Source of the DNA: Phoronis ovalis
Lineage: Eukaryota > Phoronida > Phoronidae
Assembly: GCA_028565635.1 (NCBI GenBank)
Contig: JAOXYB010023292.1
Coordinates: 5,696-16,616, forward strand
Length of the DNA: 10,921 nucleotides
Direction of reading: 5' to 3'
Position 1 is the first letter of the stretch, and the number at the start of each line of letters is the position of its first letter. The translations under genes were made by a program, and so were the position numbers. The notes below the pieces were generated by a model. It was not told the origin of the DNA, did not search any database, and was given only the letters and a program-made list of their open reading frames with translations. Below are positions 1-6,700 of this stretch, piece after piece.

Positions 1-138
1 ACTGATTTTCATAAGGCATTTGATTGGGTGGATAGAGACCTTCTCATCGTGAAGCTATTACAGAATAACATAAATGGCAATACACCGACCCTGTTTAGTC
101 TGTTTCTAAATGGTGCATTTTACACAAGTCACGTGTGA
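1..138 (+). mobile_element. Relic of a non-LTR (LINE-type) retrotransposon reverse transcriptase, 5'- and 3'-truncated
   Basis: Frame 1 is open from the window edge to a TGA at 136-138. Its first ~28 residues read like RT motif A of LINE elements: it begins T-D-F-H-K-A-F-D-W-V, followed by D-R-D-L-L and K-L-L-Q-N-N-I-N-G. In this family the first Asp of the 'DFxKAFDxV' block is a metal-binding catalytic residue, and it is present here (residue 2). Beyond about base 85 the translation no longer resembles RT and soon hits the stop, so only a fragment of the palm domain remains in this window. It lies antisense to the fucosidase gene, inside that gene's first intron. No poly-A tail, target-site duplication or second ORF is visible. 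More of the element may lie to the left. The exact LINE clade cannot be assigned from so short a piece. Confidence 0.75.
128..135. promoter_or_regulatory. CLEAR-like E-box GTCACGTG in fucosidase intron 1
   Basis: GTCACGTG followed by TG matches 8 of 10 positions of the CLEAR consensus GTCACGTGAC, including the whole CACGTG core. It lies about 270 bp into the intron from the exon 1 donor and overlaps the tail of the RT relic's open frame. Together with 313-318 and 781-789 it makes three E-boxes of MiT/TFE type around exon 1. Function is inferred from motif and context only. Confidence 0.3.
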
Positions 139-401
139 TTGTGAACAATATTCATGGTTGAATAAAACTCATCAAGAAAGTTAGGTTTTTTATGTCATGA
201 ACTCATGAGATCAGAACTGGCGACGATGAAGTAATGTTATACACATACATTACATGACTACTCCTCTGGATAGTACCATAAAGTTTATATTAACAGAATC
301 ACGGATAATTGGCACGTGTAATCCCCCGATGTAATCCCTGTATAATCCAAGTCAAATGACGATGCAGAAAGTTATAATATGAATTACAGAAGTTTACTCA
401 C
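139..401 (-). other. FUCA: Proximal part of fucosidase intron 1
   Basis: This is noncoding sequence immediately downstream of fucosidase exon 1 on the minus strand. The splice donor reads AA|GTGAGTAAAC on the minus strand, with its GT at 401-400, a strong match to the animal donor consensus. The intron continues leftward through the RT relic and out of the window, so no acceptor is seen. The stretch is AT-rich and contains two palindromic CACGTG E-boxes (130-135 within GTCACGTG at 128-135, and 313-318), listed separately. No RNA gene or other coding segment was found. Confidence 0.7.
313..318. promoter_or_regulatory. CACGTG E-box in fucosidase intron 1
   Basis: This is a palindromic CACGTG core in the context GGCACGTGTA, 83 bp from the fucosidase splice donor. 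It could bind any CACGTG-reading bHLH-Zip factor (MiT/TFE, USF, MYC/MAX). Only one further CACGTG was found in the rest of the window, at 4929-4934 in SoxE intron 1. Confidence 0.25.
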
Positions 402-766
402 TTTGCACCAGCAGCTTTAAAGATGTCAACCCACCAATTTGGGTCATAAAACTCGGCTTTGAACTGAGCAGCAAAATCTTGATAAGTAAATGTGGGTGGG
501 TAAAACTTCTCCATATAATCTACGATTTCCTTAACTTTGTCAACTTTCCAGAAATGCCAAAACCATTCATCTGTCAGGCTCGGTACAGAAAATACACCCC
601 AGTGCAGAAAAATACCGAATTTTGCTTCATCATACCATGATGGTATTGGTCTAGAATCTATTGACTCCCAATTCGGTTGATATTGCACACAATAACAAAG
701 CGGTAATATAAAAAAAATTACCAAAATTGGTATATTGTGAAATCCCGTTTCACCAAGAGCTGCCAT
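402..766 (-). CDS. FUCA: Alpha-L-fucosidase (GH29), exon 1, N-terminal part only
   Basis: This first coding exon gives 121 complete codons plus two bases (phase 2), ending at a GTGAGT donor. The product is a secreted or lysosomal glycoside hydrolase of family GH29 that removes terminal alpha-L-fucose from glycoproteins and glycolipids. Residues 12-26 are a hydrophobic signal-peptide core rich in I, L, F and V, ending C-Y-C, with probable cleavage near residues 26-28. The mature start (Y-Q-P-N-W-E-S-I-D-S-R-P, about 29-40) and the block W-Y-D-E-A-K-F-G-I-F-L-H-W-G-V-F-S (44-60) are GH29 hallmarks. His55 in 'HWG' and Glu67 in 'DEWFW' match conserved active-site pocket positions of the family. 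The exon ends at 'IFKAAGAK', where animal fucosidases continue into the catalytic core with its Asp nucleophile, so more than half of the enzyme is missing from this window. The ATG at 766-764 is chosen because it directly precedes the signal peptide. Animals often have several paralogues; which one this is cannot be said. Confidence 0.93.
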
Positions 767-780
767 CTTTTTTCCGCTAA

Positions 781-789
781 GTCATGTGA
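781..789. promoter_or_regulatory. MiT/TFE-like E-box (GTCATGTGA) just upstream of the fucosidase start
   Basis: GTCATGTGA lies 15 bp upstream of the fucosidase ATG. TCATGTGA is the preferred site of MITF/TFEB/TFE3-type bHLH-Zip factors, and the 10-mer starting here matches 8 of 10 positions of the CLEAR consensus GTCACGTGAC known from vertebrate lysosomal genes. Alpha-L-fucosidase is a lysosomal enzyme in animals, so the site fits its context. Binding is not shown, and the transcription start is not mapped, so the site could lie in the promoter or in the 5'UTR. Confidence 0.4.
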
Positions 790-1099
790 GTTATCACGGG
801 TCTATGGTTTTGTATGGCTTACACGCTTCGGAATTCATCGACCTTTTCCGTCTCTTCACCCGTGTTTACGGAAAAAGCTGAGGTAGCAAAAATAATGGGA
901 TAAATACTCAATCCCCGGACTCAATCAAACTTAGAAGTAGTAATAATATAATAATTCCGAAAAAAAAATGTAAAAAGAAATCTCTTGGGGATCCGAGACA
1001 AAGTTGACAGTATTTCTTTCCGGTATTTATAAATTATTTAGATAATATTTCGAATCTCACGATAAAAAAAATTCTTCCACTTCTAAAAAAAGTGTACTT

Positions 1100-1118
1100 C
1101 AACTGTTGGTCAACTGTT
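1100..1118 (+). promoter_or_regulatory. Pair of MYB-like CAACTGTT motifs, 11 bp apart
   Basis: CAACTGTT occurs at 1100-1107 and again at 1111-1118, one DNA helical turn apart. CAACTG/YAACNG is the core read by MYB-type DNA-binding domains and also contains an E-box-like CANNTG. The pair sits about 60 bp from the CTCF-like site. In AT-rich sequence such a pair may be chance. Confidence 0.2.
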
Positions 1119-1130
1119 TTGCAAAGAAAT

Positions 1131-1169
1131 ATTAATTTCAATAAAGATTAAAAAGTAACTGAAATTAAT
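1131..1169. repeat. Perfect 10-bp inverted repeat, 19-nt spacer
   Basis: ATTAATTTCA at 1131-1140 is exactly complementary to TGAAATTAAT at 1160-1169. The arms do not extend in either direction. The spacer is A-rich and includes an AATAAA at 1140-1145. It lies directly beside the CTCF-like site at 1177. A hairpin is possible, but the arms are very AT-rich. Confidence 0.4.
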
Positions 1170-1176
1170 TTATACG

Positions 1177-1192
1177 ACACAAGGTGGCGCTA
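1177..1192 (+). promoter_or_regulatory. CTCF-like insulator motif
   Basis: The sequence ACACAAGGTGGCGCTA matches 14 of 16 positions of the core consensus CCACYAGRKGGCGCTR that CTCF zinc fingers read in vertebrates and, in closely similar form, in flies. All eleven positions of the AGRKGGCGCTR half match. The motif is GC-rich in an otherwise AT-rich stretch, which makes chance less likely. It stands about 410 bp upstream of the fucosidase start and 2.3 kb upstream of SoxE, between two divergently transcribed genes, a usual place for a boundary element. Binding is inferred. The same bases could also belong to a repeat family. Confidence 0.5.
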
Positions 1193-3093
1193 TCTGAGCT
1201 TTTTGTGCTATAATTTTTATTTCAAACCTGTTCAAACTTGAATATAAAACGGATATGAGGTAATATATGATAAATAAAAATGGCGAGTATTGGGAGTATT
1301 TCCATAAAAAGCAAATAATATTTGCATCATGTCGATTTCTGCTTGTGCTACTTCTCTAAGCTACTTATTATTAACACGGATAAATTAATGATATAAAGAT
1401 GCACTCTTACCAGACAGAGTAATATGAAGCGAGACTTTTTTGAGACAAAACCTTAAAAAGCATATAGGCGTATACTTAGCTTCACATGGACGCAAAAGGA
1501 TCTATATAATAATACGAGTAAACGACCCTCTGTCTGCCTAACAGTTTTATACATGCCGGATCACTTTTGAGAGTTCTTTTTATATTACATTAATTTTCAT
1601 TTTTCTTACGCCATTTATACAACTTTTCAACACACTTGATCTTTTTTTATTTCGTAAGGTTAATTGAAATAATGGAAGAATATTTTTGTGTATTTTTAGT
1701 CAAAAGTAAATCAACTATATTTTCAAAATATCTCACTAACATTAGTCTATGTCCCGGGGTCTATATTTTCAAAATTTATGTACATGTACTGCATGCATGT
1801 AACTATTATTAACTGCAACGTATTGTTTTTATAATGTTCAACGTGATTAGAAAAGAAAACATCAACGGTTCTGATAGGGGTACTAATAACATGAAACAGC
1901 AAAAAAAGCATTCTGTTACTTTTTGTAAATATGTAATTGTGCACCATTTAATAAGGTACCAGAAGTAGGTCAAAAACTTGTTACTTTTCTCTGCCCAGGT
2001 TCACAATATTTCTGTCCATAGGGACTTTTCAATTTAATTTTTGTATTATTAAATAAATTATTATCCTTTAAAAATGTACTCAGCTAAATGGGAATATAAC
2101 ATTATATCAAGGAAATTTATCATGTATAATATCTGTGGCAAATTCAATAATCTCACAAACATTTTAGTGGGCGATCGATCTTAAGCATGACAATTCCAAC
2201 TATTAAAACCATCATTAAATCATATTCATGAAAAGATGTATGTACTAACTAGTAATCTATTAAATGTTTTTATTACATATAATTGACGTTGAATTTGACG
2301 CAGGTACGAAGCTGAAGTACACCTGAGAGACAATCGGAAGTAATTATAAATTCTCTTGCTTTCAAATTACTTGGTCAATTTTCTCAACATATATGTAATT
2401 CATTATATAGTGCCATTTCTACCATTGTTTTAACCCCAAACATGCATCGGGGAAAATGTTCTTAATTCATACATATTTCTACAAATATGCTTTATAACAA
2501 GACTATGAACATCATAATGTATAATGTTGATGTGGAGACTATAGCTGAAGACGTTTATCAAGAAACGGTGACTGTACGCTGGTCTGTGAGGGGGCGATTT
2601 GTATATTAGAAAGTTAATGGTTATACTGTACGTGTTATCCATCAATGTATCAATCCCGTATATCAATCTACAAAAATAATTTTTATTTCAGAATGAAGAA
2701 AGTTACCTCGTTGATGGTGAAAATATTCACAGACTGAACTTATATTAAGTGGTAAAAAAAATACCTTGACGGACTATGAAACAAAAATACAAAATGCATT
2801 AAGTTCGTTTGTCTCAGTCAGAAACATAACCTTTCCTTTGTCGCTAAATTCTTGATACTTATGAGTATTTAAAAGTAGGAAGTAATTTCCTAAGTAAACC
2901 GCAATATATATGTATTTTTTGTTTGTTTTTATTTTTACTGGAAGCTTACTCCTAAATGGTTTCCGAGGGGATCTTTCAAACTTGCTTTAAAAAAGTACGC
3001 ATATTGCAACATTATCTATCGAAATATTAAGAACTATTGAGTGCATGAAGATATTTATTAGTTAACTAGCTACGTAGTTGAATCACTAAAGCG

Positions 3094-3100
3094 TATAAAA
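3094..3100 (+). promoter_or_regulatory. Possible TATA box for SoxE
   Basis: TATAAAA in the context GCGTATAAAAATG lies 375 bp upstream of the SoxE ATG. If used, it would place the start of transcription near 3125 and give a 5'UTR of about 350 nt. A second TATAAA at 3439-3444 is only 31 bp before the ATG and would leave almost no leader, so it is the less likely one. In AT-rich DNA TATAAA is common, and developmental genes often lack TATA boxes, so the call is weak. Confidence 0.25.
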
Positions 3101-3213
3101 ATGTTTTGGAATCTTAAAAACATTTTCGAAAGATGGACAAGCAAGAACAACATGAGTAACAAAATAAATACATATATATTACCGGATATACTTTGATTCA
3201 TTGATAAAACTTG

Positions 3214-3233
3214 GGCGGAGTAACCAAACCACA
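3214..3233 (+). promoter_or_regulatory. GC-box/RUNX-like composite, copy 1
   Basis: GGCGG at 3214-3218 (context TTGGGCGGAGT, a near GC-box) is followed at 3227-3233 by AACCACA, the RUNX/Runt-domain core. A similar arrangement recurs 91-94 bp downstream. The pair lies 240 bp upstream of the SoxE ATG, so it may be in the promoter or the 5'UTR. Binding is inferred. Confidence 0.3.
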
Positions 3234-3304
3234 CACGGTAATTTTACTGTCAATCATAGGCAGGAAACATTTTCATTAGTCAAAAGTTTTCAGCTTGACA
3301 AGTA

Positions 3305-3327
3305 GGCGGGACTTAAACAAAACCACA
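3305..3327 (+). promoter_or_regulatory. GC-box/RUNX-like composite, copy 2
   Basis: GGCGG at 3305-3309 (context AGGCGGGACTT) is followed at 3321-3327 by AACCACA, the same order and strand as copy 1 but with 3 bp more between the cores. A further AAACCAC occurs on the minus strand at 3369-3375. Three Runt-like cores within about 150 bp upstream of the SoxE start are suggestive of a regulated promoter, without proof. Confidence 0.3.
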
Positions 3328-3474
3328 TGTTAAATGTAATACTTAAAGCGCAATCAAGTACTTCCCAAGTGGTTTAAATTCGCCAAAAAATAATTTATTC
3401 ACCAGTCTGCGTTAAAGCATCTTTAGCGTGAACATCGATATAAAACCAATACCGCAAGGAGATAACGTAACATC

Positions 3475-3785
3475 ATGAGCGATTCGGAAGCAAGTTATTC
3501 AACTGGTTCAAGGGAATCAAGCCCAGATCGGAGTAGCGTAAAATCAGACGAGAAAGAGTATCCAACCGATATTACTAATGCCGTATCTAGAGTTCTCAAG
3601 GGATATGATTGGACTTTGGTGCCTATGCCAACGAGAGGACCTAATGGTGAAAAACGCAAATCTCACATCAAAAGACCGATGAACGCATTTATGGTTTGGG
3701 CCCAAGCTGCTAGACGAAAGTTGGCTGACCAGTATCCACATCTGCATAATGCCGAGCTAAGCAAAACTCTTGGAAAACTGTGGAG
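3475..3785 (+). CDS. SoxE: SoxE exon 1: N-terminus, dimerisation domain, first half of HMG box
   Basis: It encodes residues 1-103 and two bases of Arg104, ending GGAG|GTAAGT (phase 2). Residues 33-53 form the SoxE-only dimerisation domain, almost identical to the vertebrate version in A-V-S[14 protein letters not shown]. The HMG part contains the N-terminal nuclear-localisation residues (K66-R67 and R80-R81-K82), the minor-groove wedge F-M at 72-73, and an export-type leucine pattern starting at E94-L95 that runs across the splice into exon 2. V22-K-S-D25 fits a sumoylation consensus (hydrophobic-K-x-D/E). The cut in 'GKLWR' after the HMG midpoint is the same place where vertebrate Sox8/9/10 are split by their first coding intron. 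Confidence 0.93.
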
Positions 3786-6700
3786 GTAAGTGTCTGCTGG
3801 AAGATCACAATAGACAATAAAAGCAATAAAGTAAGCGTAAAATAAGAATCAATACTACTGAATGCCTGTATCCGATTTTCATTTATTGCATTTGGCATAT
3901 GCAAAAGCTTTTTTTGGTAAATAAACAATAGTATAATGGAAAGTTACAACTAGTGTAGGTTCAAGTGCATAGAGGCAATAAACTGTGCATACGGGATATC
4001 ATTGTTTGATGACCACAATTTTCCTTTTTGTGGAGAAGAAAGAATTACAATAGGGAAATAAATAAATTAATTAACATTTAATGCAATAATGCCCCGGAAT
4101 AATAATGTCGGACCTAATGTCTGAAACGCTATAAAACAATCTGATCCTTCCTTTCAATCCTTATTTGAACAACTGTTTACTTTCCTTGAAAATCATATTT
4201 GCAGTTTTTGAACTTTTTCACAATAAAGACGCCACTGAAAAATATATACACGCACGTAGTCTATCACGGGGAAAACCACAAGGCTACTGTATATTTAAAC
4301 ATATATATAAATCATAAAAGATTAAGAAAAAACCTTTTAGCTGCTTTTCTATATTAAAAACCATTAGCTTATTGAAAAACGAAATGGATTGAATAGAAAT
4401 AAAGTATAAAAATATTACTTACTACAGGTTTTATGAAAATCAAGCAATCTGGAGTTGGATCTTTCATATTTTGATAACTAATTACTGATCTATTCAGTCA
4501 TTCAAACGCCAAAAGGGTAAATCTCATTTTTGAAATGTTATAATTTTCCTACCCTTTAGTACAGTTTGATTAAGGTTTAATAGCTGAAACTCGTTATATA
4601 AATACTGGGTACATCGGTTTTCTTTTAAAATTTGCTAAAGCCACAGTTTTTTCCCTCGAAATACAAAATGTGTTAAACTTAATTGCGATATATACCGTAC
4701 GTGTATTGCAGTATTAAAGCAGTCATGTACCTCTATTTGAATAGTCGGGGCATTCTTTAGTAAACAATTGTCGAATTTTCAAATGGTCAAACACATTACA
4801 CGTTTAGAAAAGAAATCACAGTAGCCAGTGTCCACTGTTTACCGTGAATCCACTATCATATTTGTAACATTTAACCAGCATTTTAAACGCACTAACCTGT
4901 TGTGTACCAGAATTCAAGCAGCTTTAGACACGTGTTGGAAATTAGTATTTAAGTATATTTATTCTTCATTATTTTTAATTTGATAGTTGATAGCTGAGTA
5001 TAATTTTCTGGTGAGATTGTATTCCAACCAAGGTATCATATATGGTCATTTTTGTTTCCTGTCATCTACGTTTGGCTAGTAAATGTTGACAAATTAATTT
5101 ACAATTTGACCTTAATTATCTCACTAAAGATTAAGTATAAACAATATCTTTTGCATGAATCTTCATTTCATTTGTTTACTCAAACTATTGCCGTGTAAAA
5201 GTATAACGCTGATGAGCCTGAGTTTAGATTTACGCTTTCCCAAAATAATAATACATTGTACAATGTTCGTAAAGCACTAATGAAAACAATGCAAATTTTA
5301 TATTTTAACTTTAATTAACAGTTCGTTAATGAAAAAAATAGTACTTGCTTATGTATGAATGCACTTGAAAAATATTGTTAGTGTGTTAAAAGAAAAAAAA
5401 CAATTTGTTACAGTGCGAAAGACGTAAAGCCAAGTTCATGTTGATCTAAAACTCTCTTAAATACCAGATTACTTGGTATCAATTTCGTCCTGGAGACAAT
5501 GTCATTTTAAATCAATTCAAAACAAACTCATCAACCTATAATTAAATTTGTAAGTTTAAGTACAATAATTTGAATTTTAATTGTCTCTCGTCTATTGTTT
5601 CGCGGGAGGGATTAACTGCGATCAGGTTTTCTACTCCTGTTTCACTCTACCGGTTTATTTGATTTTCAGTAATCTAGACCACAGGCTGTAGACTAGGCGT
5701 TTAATTGGATAATCCCTTCTGCATAACTTTTATAAGAAAATATCTACATTTTTACTATTTAATGGTCCTTAAGCATTTTATGGCAAATTTACTATAATTT
5801 ATGATGTTTACAAGAAAGTATGCATGGTGCATCCACTGATCTCGATTATTCATCAAATGCGGTTAAAATACCCATAAACATGATAACAGGTATTTCCTAG
5901 ATGACAAAAGTCGTGAAATTAACATCAAAATTGAAAATGAGATATGACAAGCATTTATCTTTAGACCACCAGCGATTTTTAACGAATGAATAAAAAACTA
6001 AAAAGAACGTCTCAGGTTAACGTTGTGATTCTGTTAAGTCATTTAAGAATATATTAAAGTGATTATTTGAGACAAATAGTATAAATCGTTTTAGCAATAA
6101 ATTTTGTTACAATATTTAAATATATCTGAAATTATATGGCAATGCAAAGTATTTGTAAGCATTTTTTAGAAATTTATGCTGCCGTAAATGTAGGTTCCAG
6201 TTTGATAAATCGGCTGTGAAATTTAACAGTTAACACGTTTAACTAATAGTTTGTAATTACAGGACATTATCATATTATTAAAAACACTACTACAAAAGGT
6301 ACAAACCATTCAGTAAAATAAACAAAAATAGAATAATACGATGCCACATTCGGAACTTTGATGATACATATGGACTCAACCTGGTGAACCATAAGTTGGG
6401 ACAAGTGTAGAGAGATCGGAAATATCGTTTCCTGGTTATATCTTTCTCGCTCTGATTCATTGAAGGTCACGGTCAGATATCGTGACTATAAAGAATCAAC
6501 ACGTTTCCAAAAAATAAGAAACTATTTGTTGTGTAACTTCATGCTAGTCTTTGTGTAATCACTAGTTTATTTTTAAAATGTGAGCAGAATGTTCAGTTAC
6601 GGATATGTATGTTTAGTATTGACTTGTTAGAATCCGCGGTTCAAATCCCCCAGGGAAAATGTCATGATATTGCTAACATCCTACAAAAACAACATACCAT

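Larger units (their letters stand above)
767..3474. other. Divergent intergenic region between fucosidase (-) and SoxE (+)
   Basis: This is 2.7 kb of AT-rich DNA that must contain both promoters and both 5'UTRs. No open frame with recognisable coding content was found on either strand; the short frames near 1750-1950 and 2430-2666 are low-complexity and match no family I know. Visible landmarks are a GTCATGTGA box at 781, a pair of CAACTGTT motifs at 1100-1118, a 10-bp inverted repeat at 1131-1169, a CTCF-like site at 1177-1192, a TATAAAA at 3094-3100, and two GGCGG/AACCACA pairs at 3214-3233 and 3305-3327. Nothing identifiable was seen between about 1200 and 3090. A noncoding 5' exon of SoxE could lie here unseen. 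Confidence 0.6.

Noticed and set aside
1747-2666. Short minus-strand frames in the intergenic region
   Set aside because: They are low-complexity, lack similarity to any family I recognise, and have no splice or promoter context.
3439-3444. TATAAA with nearby CCAAT as the SoxE core promoter
   Set aside because: It is 31 bp before the ATG, which would leave a leader of only a few bases. A start further upstream is more likely.
4929-4934. CACGTG in SoxE intron 1 as a functional E-box
   Set aside because: It is a single isolated 6-mer, about as many as expected by chance in this length, with no supporting context.
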